In this document: positions 8,394 to 16,524 of the stretch, in pieces
Position numbering within the stretch: the first letter of the stretch is position 1
How the letters are laid out: every line of letters starts with the position of its first letter
Origin: Gammaproteobacteria bacterium
Lineage (GTDB): Bacteria > Pseudomonadota > Gammaproteobacteria > Burkholderiales > Burkholderiaceae_D
NCBI GenBank assembly: GCA_903970185.1
Contig: CAJCIC010000070.1
Coordinates: 1-37,297 of the forward strand
Length of the DNA stretch: 37,297 bases
Direction of reading: 5' to 3'
The notes under the pieces: generated by a model
Databases searched by the model: none
What the model was told of the DNA's origin: nothing
What the model saw: the letters and a program-made list of their open reading frames with translations, nothing else
Translations under genes and position numbers: made by a program

Positions 8394-8813
8394 ATGATCG
8401 AGATTGCCAACGGCATTTCGCTTCTTGACGCAGAGGTCGAACTGAGTGCCATGCGCGCCCAGGGCGCTGGCGGGCAGAACGTCAACAAGGTATCGAGTGC
8501 GGTGCATTTGCGCTTTGACATCCATCGCTCGTCCCTGCCCGCCGCCTACAAGGAGCGCCTGCTTGGAATGTCCGATCAGCGCATCACGCGCGATGGCGTC
8601 ATCGTCATCAAGGCTCAGGTGTTTCGCAGCCAGGACAAGAATCGGGTTGCTGCGATCGCGCGCCTCGTCGAATTGATCCGGCGCGCCGGCATCGTGCCAA
8701 AGTCGCGTCGGCCAACGCGACCGACGCAGACTTCGCGCATCAAGCGACTCGAAGGCAAGAAGCAAAAGAGCGACGTCAAGGCGCTGCGCGCGCGGGTGAA
8801 GGACGACAACTAG
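8394..8813 (+). CDS. arfB: Alternative ribosome-rescue factor ArfB (peptidyl-tRNA hydrolase)
   Basis: The 139-residue protein has the class I release-factor GGQ motif at residues 26-28 within RAQGAGGQNVNKV and a long basic C-terminal tail (~105-139) typical of ArfB/YaeJ, which inserts into the empty mRNA channel of stalled ribosomes. There is no codon-recognition domain, and the length fits the ArfB family rather than RF1/RF2. The start at 8394 is preferred over an upstream ATG at 8346 because GAAAGG lies 5 nt before it and the family begins with an MIEI-like sequence. It is transcribed divergently from the ABC exporter. Predicted reaction: hydrolysis of peptidyl-tRNA on non-stop ribosomes. 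Confidence 0.93.
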   Translation: MIEIANGISLLDAEVELSAMRAQGAGGQNVNKVSSAVHLRFDIHRSSLPAAYKERLLGMSDQRITRDGVIVIKAQVFRSQDKNRVAAIARLVELIRRAGIVPKSRRPTRPTQTSRIKRLEGKKQKSDVKALRARVKDDN

Positions 8814-9243
8814 CGTTGAATTCTTACAAAGGTTCTACAAGGTAAACGACGGGACCGCCGCTGACTGCCAGATCGGCACCTACCTTTGCGAGCGTGGCCT
8901 TTCCGTGTCTTCAGACAAGCGGCTCGTGCCGATTCTTAACCGCTTCGAAACGATCAGCGCGCTCAATATGAATGCCAGGCTCAGTACTCGATTGGACATG
9001 CCATTTGACCCCAGACAAAGTCCCTGCAAGGGGACTGTACGCCGGAGCCAGTCACGAATTTTGTTCAGAGTGGTCATCCGCGTAGAAATGAATACAGTAT
9101 GCATTGTTGTCCGCTACGGCCTGGTTCGATGAAGAATTGTCCCGCAATCTTAAGAACCATGAGCGAGAAATTGGCGCCGCTCGAGACTCACTCTGTGCCG
9201 AGCCTATGCGCATATCGCGACTCAGTCGATCGTCCCACCATCT
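8814..9243. other. 430-bp A/T-richer intergenic stretch with a small hairpin
   Basis: The base composition changes here toward A/T compared with the flanking arfB gene. Two short open frames (8880-9104 minus; 8905-9132 plus) overlap each other and show no recognisable domain or ribosome binding site, so neither is called. A 6-bp hairpin, AGTCCC (9019-9024) with GGGACT (9031-9036), is present. The stretch may be decayed or acquired DNA at the edge of the M13 peptidase block. Confidence 0.4.
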
Positions 9244-11277
9244 TCACCACATGATGACGCGGCGGTTCGGCGGAAGATATTCCTTGTCCCCAGGTTTCAC
9301 GTCGAAAGCCTGGTAGAAGCCTGGCTGGTTACGAACTGTGCCATCGGCGCGAAAATAGTCGGGAGAATGCGGATCTGATTTGAGCTGTGCAACCATCGCC
9401 GCATCGCGTTCTTTACCGCGCCAGATCTGTGCGAAGCCAAAATAAAGTCGCTGATCGCCGGTCATCCCGTCGATGACCGGCGAGTCCGCACCGCTCAGCG
9501 ATAAGCGATAGGCTTTATAGGCAATCGCAAGCCCTGAATTGTCTGCGATGTTCTCGCCCAAGGTGAGGGCCCCCTTCACGTGATACCCAGGCAAAGGGGA
9601 ATATGCGTCGTACTGGGAAATCAAGGCTTTAGTCTTCGCGAGGAATGCTGCGTGATCGGCCTTGGTCCACCAGTCGCGCAAATTACCGTCACCGTCGTAT
9701 TGCGCTCCGTCGTCGTCAAAGCCGTGGCTGATCTCATGGCCAATCACAGCGCCCGCTCCGCCATAGTTGACAGCGTCCTCGGCTGCCGCATTAAAAAATG
9801 GCGGCTGAAGAATTGCGGCTGGAAACACGATTTCATTGAGCTCGGGGTTGAAATACGCGTTCACCGTCTGTGCCGTCATGTACCATTCGGTCCGGTCCAC
9901 AGGGCTGCCAAGCTTCTTGATGTTGCGCTGGTACTCGAAGTGGTAGGCGCGCAAGACATTGCCACCCAGGTCGTCGGCTTTGACTTCCAACGCTGAATAA
10001 TCCTTGGGGTTACTCGGATAGCCGATCTTGACCGCGAGTTTGGAAAGCTTCACCTGGGCTTCCTTCTTGGTCTGATCACCCATCCAGTCGAGCGTGTTGA
10101 TACTGGCATGAAAGGTTGCAATCAAATTGCCAACCAGCTGTTCCATCCGGGCTTTGCGTTCAGCAGGAAAATACTTGGCGGTATAGGCCTGACCCAGATC
10201 GTCGCCGATCGTGGCATTGACCAGCCGCAGCGCGCGTTTCCAGCGCGGACGCTGTTGCGGGACGCCATTGAGCACGCCGGAATTAAATGCAAAACCTGCG
10301 TCCACGAACGCCTTGGGCATCACCGATGCAAAGCGATCCAGAAATCTCAGCTTCAAGTAAGCCTCGAGCACGGGAATGGGCGTCTTCTGGATGAGGAGAC
10401 CAAGCGCCTTGATGTAGCTCGGCTCGCCAATAATGACGTCGGACACTTTGGGGCCGTACTCGGCGGCATCAGCGTATGCGGTCCAATCGATTTTTGCAGA
10501 GAGCGCAGGTAACGCGTCGATTGCGACCTTATTGTACGTTTTCACCGGATCACGCAAGACGACATTGTCCAGCTGGATTTTGGCGAGTGCGCTTTCAAAG
10601 GCAATCACTTGTGGTGCGAGCTGTGCTGCTTGCCGATCGCCGGCCAAGTTCAAGAGGTCTGCAACGAACCTGGTGTATGCGCGTCGCACATCTGCAAATC
10701 GCTTGTCCTTTAGTTCAATAAAATAATCACGATTCGGTAAGCCAAGTCCGCCCTGCTCGATCGTCACCACGTAGCGCGTTGCATCGCGATGGTCCAGACC
10801 TACGCTCATCTCGAGTGGCGTGCCGACCTGTAACGTTTCCAAATGTCCTATTTCCCGGTACACGTCAGGAAGAGATTCGATGGCATCGATCTTTGCAAGC
10901 TCAGCGTTAAACGGTGCAAGACCTCGCTGCTCGACCGTGGTCTCGTCCATGAAGCTGGTGTAGAAATCGGCCACCCGACGGGTTTGTGGGCTTGGTGAAC
11001 TCGTCTTGACCGCATCTTCTGCGATGTCGTGAAGCTGATTCTGCGTTTCCTCGTAAAGGATATCGAAGCTTCCCCATGACGCCTGGTCGGGAGGGATCTC
11101 GACCGTGTCGAGCCACTTGCCATTCACCGCGCGCGTCAAATCATCCTGTACACGTACGCTTGGATCGAAATACTGCTTATCGACGCCCGAGGTGAGTGGT
11201 GCCGGGGCGGTGTCTGCGCCGTAACAGCTGGCACTAGCGAGCAGGTAAAGAACCCCAAGGATAGATTTCTTGGTCAT
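9244..11277 (-). CDS. M13 family metallopeptidase (neprilysin/PepO-like), secreted
   Basis: A 677-residue protein with an N-terminal signal peptide (residues ~1-21, cleavage near CYGA). The gluzincin zinc motif HEISH is at 514-518 with catalytic Glu515, and the third zinc ligand is in GENIADN (Glu575, with Asp579 as the ExxxD partner). The substrate-positioning motif NAYFNP (~473-478) and a C-terminal tryptophan (VIMW) are also M13 hallmarks. The length matches the family (about 650-700 residues). Predicted role: a periplasmic or surface endopeptidase or oligopeptidase. The gene is visibly more A/T-rich than its neighbours and stands alone between two gene-poor gaps, suggesting acquisition by transfer; that is inference. 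Confidence 0.95.
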   Translation of the reverse strand: MTKKSILGVLYLLASASCYGADTAPAPLTSGVDKQYFDPSVRVQDDLTRAVNGKWLDTVEIPPDQASWGSFDILYEETQNQLHDIAEDAVKTSSPSPQTRRVADFYTSFMDETTVEQRGLAPFNAELAKIDAIESLPDVYREIGHLETLQVGTPLEMSVGLDHRDATRYVVTIEQGGLGLPNRDYFIELKDKRFADVRRAYTRFVADLLNLAGDRQAAQLAPQVIAFESALAKIQLDNVVLRDPVKTYNKVAIDALPALSAKIDWTAYADAAEYGPKVSDVIIGEPSYIKALGLLIQKTPIPVLEAYLKLRFLDRFASVMPKAFVDAGFAFNSGVLNGVPQQRPRWKRALRLVNATIGDDLGQAYTAKYFPAERKARMEQLVGNLIATFHASINTLDWMGDQTKKEAQVKLSKLAVKIGYPSNPKDYSALEVKADDLGGNVLRAYHFEYQRNIKKLGSPVDRTEWYMTAQTVNAYFNPELNEIVFPAAILQPPFFNAAAEDAVNYGGAGAVIGHEISHGFDDDGAQYDGDGNLRDWWTKADHAAFLAKTKALISQYDAYSPLPGYHVKGALTLGENIADNSGLAIAYKAYRLSLSGADSPVIDGMTGDQRLYFGFAQIWRGKERDAAMVAQLKSDPHSPDYFRADGTVRNQPGFYQAFDVKPGDKEYLPPNRRVIMW

Positions 11278-11302
11278 GGAAAGTGAGGGTGAGGCTACCT
11301 AT

Positions 11303-11322
11303 GCCGCGGGAGATTCCGCGGC
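11303..11322. repeat. 7-bp inverted repeat in the M13 peptidase 5' region
   Basis: GCCGCGG (11303-11309) and CCGCGGC (11316-11322) are perfect reverse complements with a 6-nt spacer, 26-45 nt upstream of the peptidase start at 11277. It could be a leader hairpin or an operator. No consensus was recognised. Confidence 0.35.
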
Positions 11323-11573
11323 GTGCGAGCAACTTCGCTGGATCATAAATCGCCTAGGCCAGGGCGAGCAAATGAGCAGCTACGAGACAGCCGCTAGCTG
11401 GCGGTTGCTGTCGAATTGAAGAAAGAACGCGATGCAAGTCACGACCGCGACCCTGTCGCGTGCGTACTCCAGGCGCATTTCAGTGCGTCGATGGCGCAAA
11501 TCGAGATGATGGCTGGCCAACGATGATGGGCGCTCGTGATCTGCACCGAGCACGTCTTCGAACATCTATTTGG

Positions 11574-11657
11574 TCAAGAAATTTCTTTGCCAAACGCCGC
11601 CGCCAAGACCAGACTTGCCACCGTGATTGCGGTGAGTCGGTAACGCAGTTGCATCAT
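11574..11657 (-). pseudogene. Signal-peptide-like 27-aa frame, possible remnant of a secreted protein gene
   Basis: The minus-strand frame from an ATG at 11657 encodes MMQLRYRLTAITVASLVLAA and a few more residues, then stops at 11574. The basic start and hydrophobic core look like a Sec signal peptide with nothing behind it. No clear continuation with a known domain was found in the other frames downstream. It could be a truncated gene, a leader peptide or chance. Confidence 0.25.
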
Positions 11658-11734
11658 CGCTGGCGGAAATGAGCCGGCAGACTTTGCTCGGATATCGATC
11701 ACCAAACAAACTACAAGCAATACCGCTAGTCTAG

Positions 11735-13327
11735 CTAGCCCTTCGCCGCCGAGAGCAGCGCTACGGTTGCGAGGAAGCTTGGCGCGACGCGCGCGCGCGA
11801 GGCAGATTCGTAGGCATACGCCATGCCGATCAGCTCCGCCTCGCTGTAGGCACCACCGACAAACGAAAGACCCACGGGCAGGCCGCGAACGGCGCCCATC
11901 GGCACGGTCACATGCGGCAATCCGGCAACGGCTGCAGGCGAGGAAAAGCTCGCGCCGGAACTGTCGCCATTGACGAGGTCGATCGGATACGCCGGATCAC
12001 CCGTGGGCGCGACCAGTGCGTCGAGCTGGTCGCGCGCGAGCGCAAGCTCGATGCCATTGGTGCGTGCCAGGTCCTTGCAGGTGGCAAGCGCCGCAAGATA
12101 GGCGGCATCAGCCAGGCCCTTGGTTGCATCGGCCTGCTCGAAAAGGTCCTGGTTGAACTCGGACAATTCAAGATCGGCATGGTCACGGTTAAAGGCGATC
12201 AGGCTGGCCAGGTCGCGCGCTTGGCCCTCGGCTGCGAATTCGCCCAGATAGTTGGCGATACCGACCTTGAATTCGGTCAAAAGCACGAGCAGTTCGGCGT
12301 CGTTGTACTTTTCGCTCGCGGGCAGATCGACGCCATCGATGATGATCGCGCCTTGCGCACGCAAGACGGCAATCGCCTGCTCGGCGAGACCAGCGACTTC
12401 TGGCGACTTGCCAAAGGCCGAGCGCACGACGCCGATGCGCTTGCCCTTAAGGCCCAGGGGCGAGAGCTCGGAGAGGACATCGACCGGCTTCGCAGCGCGC
12501 GTGGCAGGATCGCGAGGGTCGGGTCCGGCGATGACGGCAAGCAATGTCGCGGCATCGGCAACGCATCGTCCCATCGCGCCTGCCGTGTCCTGCGTGTGCG
12601 AAATTGGAATGATGCCGTCGCGGCTGACCAGCCCGACCGTCGGCTTGATGCCGACAATGCCGTTGCACGAGGCGGGAGAAACGATCGAGCCATCGGTCTC
12701 GGTACCGACGGCAACCGTGCACATGCCGCTTGCGACTGCGACTGCCGAGCCTGAACTTGAGCCGCTTGCAGTGCGGTCAAGCACATGCGGGTTGCGCGTC
12801 AAGCCGCCCACCCCGCTCCAGCCCGATACCGATCGCGTCGAGCGGAAGTTGGCCCACTCTGACAGATTGGTCTTGCCAAGCAGGATGGCACCGGCCTCAC
12901 GCAGTCTTGTCACGATGTGGGCGTCACGGCGCGCATAACCCGATTCAAGCGCGAACGAGCCCGCGTTGGTGTGCATGGCGTCGGCGGTGGCAATGTTGCC
13001 CTTGATGAGCACCGGCACGCCGAAAAGGCGACCGCCGCCGGGTTTTGCCCTGGCATCGATATCGCGCGCCAAGGCCTCTGCCTTGGGATTGATCTCAAGC
13101 ATGGCATGCAGCATCGGTCCATGCCTGTCGAGCCGTGCAATTCGCGCGAGACAGGCCTGCGTGAGCGTCGTGCTGGTGAGCGCGCGGGTGCGAAGTTTTT
13201 CTTCGAGCTCGGCAAGCGTGGCATTGGCAATCGATACGCTAGGCGGCGTCGGCATGGCAGGGGCGTTTCTGAAAAGAGAAAAGGCGCTCGAGGCGAGCGT
13301 GAGTTGCAAGAGCTTGCGTCGATTCAT
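11735..13327 (-). CDS. Amidase-signature family amidase with Tat-like signal
   Basis: A 530-residue protein of the amidase-signature family. The Ser-cisSer-Lys triad can be placed at Lys109 (VLIKGN), Ser190 (start of GSSSGS, cis-Ser) and Ser214 (TETDGSIVSPAS, nucleophile); the 24-residue spacing of the two serines matches FAAH and peptide amidase. The N-terminus MNRRKLLQLTLASSAFSLF has twin arginines and a hydrophobic stretch, so export by Tat is plausible. Overall it resembles the peptide-amidase branch (C-terminal amide hydrolysis), but amide substrates in this family vary widely. It is divergent from rlmI, with 103 bp between starts. Confidence 0.92.
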   Translation of the reverse strand: MNRRKLLQLTLASSAFSLFRNAPAMPTPPSVSIANATLAELEEKLRTRALTSTTLTQACLARIARLDRHGPMLHAMLEINPKAEALARDIDARAKPGGGRLFGVPVLIKGNIATADAMHTNAGSFALESGYARRDAHIVTRLREAGAILLGKTNLSEWANFRSTRSVSGWSGVGGLTRNPHVLDRTASGSSSGSAVAVASGMCTVAVGTETDGSIVSPASCNGIVGIKPTVGLVSRDGIIPISHTQDTAGAMGRCVADAATLLAVIAGPDPRDPATRAAKPVDVLSELSPLGLKGKRIGVVRSAFGKSPEVAGLAEQAIAVLRAQGAIIIDGVDLPASEKYNDAELLVLLTEFKVGIANYLGEFAAEGQARDLASLIAFNRDHADLELSEFNQDLFEQADATKGLADAAYLAALATCKDLARTNGIELALARDQLDALVAPTGDPAYPIDLVNGDSSGASFSSPAAVAGLPHVTVPMGAVRGLPVGLSFVGGAYSEAELIGMAYAYESASRARVAPSFLATVALLSAAKG

Positions 13328-13397
13328 GGAGGGCGGGAAGACAGCAGCAAGGGCTGCCGCACCAAAGAAAAGATACGTTTTAGAGGAGTTGCCATCC

Positions 13398-13403
13398 TAC
13401 AAT
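13398..13403 (+). promoter_or_regulatory. Possible -10 element for rlmI
   Basis: TACAAT matches 5 of 6 positions of the sigma-70 -10 consensus and lies 27 nt upstream of the rlmI start. The expected -35 position (around 13375) has only a poor match, so the call rests on the -10 and its place in a divergent gap. Confidence 0.25.
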
Positions 13404-13430
13404 GGCGCGGTCGTTTCAGGGAGCAAAGCG

Positions 13431-14615
13431 ATGGTTGCGCAGGTGATCCTAAAGCCCGGCAAGGAGCGCTCGCTCCTGCGCGCCCATCCGTGGGTGTTCT
13501 CCGGGGCGATCGCGCGCGCGCCCAAGGACGTCAGAAGCGGGGAGACGGTGGCCATCTGCCGCGCTGACGGACGCGCGCTGGCGCTTGCCAGCTACAGTCC
13601 GTCGTCGCAGATTCGCGCGCGCGTGTTGAGTTTCGATCCGGCACAGACCATCGATGCCTCTTTCTTCGAGCAGCGCTTGTCAAAGGCGCTGCTCGAGCGC
13701 GAGCTGATGCCGCTGTCGTCGAACGCCTATCGCTGGGTGCACGGCGAAGCCGACGGTCTGCCGGGGCTGATCGTCGATCGCTATGGCGATGTGGTGGTCG
13801 CGCAATTCCTTGCCGCAGGCGCCGAGGCACACAAGGCCGGGATTGCGCAGGCGCTGCTCGCGTTATCCGGTGCCGGCGTCGTGTATGAGCGCTCCGACGC
13901 CGATGTGCGCGCGCTGGAAGGGCTTGCCAGCACCTCTGGCGCACTGCATGGCGAACTGAGTCCAGGCCCGCTTGAAATCGAGGAGAACGGCCTGCGCTAT
14001 CTCGTTGACATCAGAAACGGCCACAAGACCGGCTTTTATCTGGACCAGCGCGACAGTCGCGCGCTTTTGGCCGAGATCGCCGGTGAGCGCGTCCTCAACT
14101 GCTTTTGCTATACCGGAGGGTTTTCGCTCGCGGCAAGGCGAGGCGGTGCCAAGTCGGTGTTATCGATCGACTCCTCGGGTGAGGCACTCGCGCTCGCCCG
14201 CGCCAACTGGGAGTTGAACGGTTTCGCAGGCGATGAAGCGACCTGGCTCGAGGCCGACGTGTTTGCGGCGCTGCGCGAATTGCGTGACCGTCAGCGTCAG
14301 TTCGATACGATCGTGCTCGATCCGCCAAAGTTCGCCCCAACCGCAGGTCACGTCGAACGCGCGGCGCGCGCCTACAAGGACATCAACCTGCTTGCGATAA
14401 AGCTGCTTGCAGACGGTGGCCGGCTGATGACCTTTTCCTGCTCGGGCGGCGTGTCGATCGACCTGTTTCAGAAGATCGTCGCCGGTGCCGCCGCCGATGC
14501 CCATGTCGAGGTCGTGCTTGAGCGACGCTTAGGCGCAGGTCTTGACCACCCCGTGCGCCTTGCGTTTCCCGAAGGCGAATATCTCAAGGGACTGGTGCTA
14601 AGGCGCGCCAGCTAG
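13431..14615 (+). CDS. rlmI: Class I SAM-dependent rRNA (cytosine-5) methyltransferase, RlmI type
   Basis: From the ATG at 13431 the protein has 394 residues, the usual length for RlmI, which methylates C1962 of 23S rRNA. A PUA-like RNA-binding domain occupies ~1-75 (begins VILKPGKERSLLRAHPWVFS), a central domain ~80-180, and the Rossmann methyltransferase ~185-394. SAM motif I is LNCFCYTGGF (222-231), the acidic loop is SIDSS (245-249), the active-site motif DPPK is at 297-300, and a cysteine in FSCSGG (Cys337) sits where m5C enzymes carry a catalytic Cys. The much longer frame back to 12966 runs across the amidase start and is rejected; GGGAG lies 9 nt before the chosen ATG. The TAG stop shares CTAG with the stop of the convergent transporter ATPase. 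Confidence 0.92.
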   Translation: MVAQVILKPGKERSLLRAHPWVFSGAIARAPKDVRSGETVAICRADGRALALASYSPSSQIRARVLSFDPAQTIDASFFEQRLSKALLERELMPLSSNAYRWVHGEADGLPGLIVDRYGDVVVAQFLAAGAEAHKAGIAQALLALSGAGVVYERSDADVRALEGLASTSGALHGELSPGPLEIEENGLRYLVDIRNGHKTGFYLDQRDSRALLAEIAGERVLNCFCYTGGFSLAARRGGAKSVLSIDSSGEALALARANWELNGFAGDEATWLEADVFAALRELRDRQRQFDTIVLDPPKFAPTAGHVERAARAYKDINLLAIKLLADGGRLMTFSCSGGVSIDLFQKIVAGAAADAHVEVVLERRLGAGLDHPVRLAFPEGEYLKGLVLRRAS

Positions 14616-15385
14616 CGCTGGCTGCCCGAGAGAAACTGCTTCAGACGCTCGCTTTTGGGCGCGCCAAACAGGTCCTCGGGCGGGCCTTGCTCGATCACCA
14701 CGCCGCCATCGAGGAACAGCACGTGGCTTGCAATGTCCCTGGCGAAATTCATCTCGTGCGTGACGATCACCATGGTCCGGCCTTCGCGGGCGAGCTCGCG
14801 CATCACCTGCAGGACTTCGCCCACGCGTTCGGGATCGAGCGCTGAAGTCGGTTCGTCAAACAGAAGTATTTCGGGCTCCATCGCAAGTGCACGGGCGATC
14901 GCCACGCGCTGCTGCTGGCCACCCGAGAGCTGCGCCGGGTAACGGTCGGCAAATTCCGCCATGCCCACCTTGTGCAGATACTGGCGGGCGAGGTCGTGGG
15001 CCTTCGCGCGCTCGAGCCGGCGCACATGGATCGGTGCCGCCGCGACATTTTGCAGTGCCGTCAGGTGCGACCAGAGATTGAATTGCTGGAAAACCATCGT
15101 CGCCTTGGCACGAATCCGCGCCAGCTGGCGCGAATCGCTCGCGTGCAATGACCCGTCGCGATGGCGCACGAGCGAAAGCGCCTCGCCGGCGACGCAAATT
15201 CGTCCCTCGTGGGGTCGCTCGAGCAGGTTGATGCAGCGCAAGAGCGTGCTCTTGCCGCTGCCCGAAGAGCCGATGATGGCGATCACGTCGCCGCTTTGCG
15301 CAGTCAGGCTTACGCCCTTTAGGACGTGGTGCTGCCCATAGTGCTTGTGCAGGTCGCTGACGTCGAGTTTGAGCGTAGCGCTCAT
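14612..15385 (-). CDS. Polar/basic amino-acid ABC transporter ATPase (AotP/HisP-like)
   Basis: A 257-residue ATPase, last gene of the transporter operon. Motifs: Walker A GSSGSGKST (39-47), Q-loop VFQQFNLW (98-105), signature LSGGQ (153-157), Walker B ILLFDE (173-178), switch His210 in VTHEMNFARD. The QFNLW and THEMNFAR wording is typical of the polar amino-acid uptake subfamily. The start at 15385 overlaps the upstream hydrolase stop as ATGA, indicating translational coupling; the longer frame to 15859 is antisense noise. It should energise uptake through the two permeases at 16525-17933. In Pseudomonas aot the regulator argR follows this gene, but here rlmI is convergent instead. Confidence 0.93.
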   Translation of the reverse strand: MSATLKLDVSDLHKHYGQHHVLKGVSLTAQSGDVIAIIGSSGSGKSTLLRCINLLERPHEGRICVAGEALSLVRHRDGSLHASDSRQLARIRAKATMVFQQFNLWSHLTALQNVAAAPIHVRRLERAKAHDLARQYLHKVGMAEFADRYPAQLSGGQQQRVAIARALAMEPEILLFDEPTSALDPERVGEVLQVMRELAREGRTMVIVTHEMNFARDIASHVLFLDGGVVIEQGPPEDLFGAPKSERLKQFLSGSQR

Positions 15386-16521
15386 GCGCCAAGAAGCGGG
15401 CCGGCGCGCAGGGCCTGGCCGCCGGCAATCCGGCCAAGCGACTGGTTGGCGCGCGCCGTGCGCACCGCGGTTCGCGCGTAGAAGCATCCGGCAACAGGCG
15501 CAGTCACGGTACTGACCTGCCGCGACACCGGATCGATGACGTCGGCGATCGCATCGCCCGCATCGACGTGGCTGCCGACGTCGACGTGAAAGGCGACGAC
15601 ACCGCCGTGCGGTGCCAGGCACGGCATCGAGCCTGACAGGGGCGTGGGCTCGCCCAGTAGGGGCGGCAGCGGCGGTGCGGCCTCGTCGATCACGCCGGCG
15701 CTGCACAGGTAGGCATAGAGCATCTGCGCATCGTGCCTTGCCAGCGCGTGCGACACGTCGGCCGCGCCGCGCAATTCGACCGTCGCAGCAAAACAGGCCA
15801 AAGGCAGCACCGGTACGGTCTTCGATTGTGCCGCGCGCGTGCGCGCAATGCGCCACCAAAGGCCGGACAAGGCTTCATCAAAGGCACCGCCAGCAGCCGA
15901 GCCACTGCCTTCGGCAAGAAGCGTCACCTTCGCCCCCAGGTAGCGGGCCAGCGGCTCGGCGTGCTGCCAGTAAGGTGTCTCGGTGTAAAGGTGCATGACG
16001 GCTTCGTCGTCGCAATGGATATCGAGGACGATGTCGGCGTCGTGGGCGAGCGAGACAAGCGTGATGCGCAAGGCGTCGAGCTCGGTCGTGGCCTTGGCGT
16101 CGGCCAGGGCGCGCGCCACGGTATTGCGCAGTTGCTGCGCGTTTGCAGTGGCATCAGGACCCAGGCCATCGATGATTTCATCACTGATGAAGGCGGTCAG
16201 ATCAGGATAGTTGCGGTTGAAGTTCTCGCTCGAATGCAGCTCGAAGCGACCCATCTGGTGATGCAACAGACCCTGGGACATGCCGATCGGGTTGGCCAGA
16301 GGCACGACCACGATTTCGCCCGCAATGCTGCCGTGCCCTTCGGCGGCGAGGAGCAGATCGACAAGATGAAACAGGACCAGTAGACCCGGAGGCTCGTCTG
16401 CATGCAGGCCGGCGTGCAGGTAGGCTTTCCTGCCCGTTTGGCAGCGCCCGAAGCTCAGGCTTTCGATCTCCCGCCTTGTGCCTGGCGTATTCGATAGAAG
16501 CGGATGAAGGCGGCGCTGCAT
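15382..16521 (-). CDS. M14-type succinylglutamate desuccinylase/aspartoacylase-like hydrolase (AotO-like)
   Basis: The 379-residue protein belongs to the AstE/AspA zinc hydrolases. The zinc ligands are in GLHADE (His40, Glu43) and DIHCDD (His169). A substrate-binding stretch ENFNRNYPD is at ~99-107. The C-terminal ~100 residues (GGVVAFHVDVGSHVDAGDAI) form the beta-rich, biotinyl-like domain of this family. It lies inside the amino-acid transporter operon, 3 nt after the permease stop and overlapping the ATPase start by 4 nt. This is exactly the place of aotO in Pseudomonas aotJQMOP. Likely role: deacylation of an imported N-acyl amino acid. AotO's biochemical role is not settled to my knowledge. 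Confidence 0.9.
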   Translation of the reverse strand: MQRRLHPLLSNTPGTRREIESLSFGRCQTGRKAYLHAGLHADEPPGLLVLFHLVDLLLAAEGHGSIAGEIVVVPLANPIGMSQGLLHHQMGRFELHSSENFNRNYPDLTAFISDEIIDGLGPDATANAQQLRNTVARALADAKATTELDALRITLVSLAHDADIVLDIHCDDEAVMHLYTETPYWQHAEPLARYLGAKVTLLAEGSGSAAGGAFDEALSGLWWRIARTRAAQSKTVPVLPLACFAATVELRGAADVSHALARHDAQMLYAYLCSAGVIDEAAPPLPPLLGEPTPLSGSMPCLAPHGGVVAFHVDVGSHVDAGDAIADVIDPVSRQVSTVTAPVAGCFYARTAVRTARANQSLGRIAGGQALRAGPLLGA

Positions 16522-16524
16522 GCT

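Larger units (their letters stand above)
11278..11734. other. 457-bp gap between the amidase and M13 peptidase genes
   Basis: Both flanking genes read on the minus strand. Apart from the inverted repeat near 11303 and a short signal-peptide-like frame at 11574-11657, I see no gene. The open frame at 11380-11565 (minus) has no recognisable domain. Composition is A/T-richer than the amidase gene. The stretch probably holds the promoter of the peptidase and perhaps remnants of a lost gene. Confidence 0.45.

Noticed and set aside
8880-9132. Two overlapping small frames (8880-9104 minus, 8905-9132 plus)
   Set aside because: Neither has a ribosome binding site or a recognisable motif; the region is reported as intergenic.
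12966-13430. 155-residue N-terminal extension of RlmI
   Set aside because: It runs antisense through the amidase start; RlmI's conserved PUA domain begins at the ATG at 13431, which has its own GGGAG.
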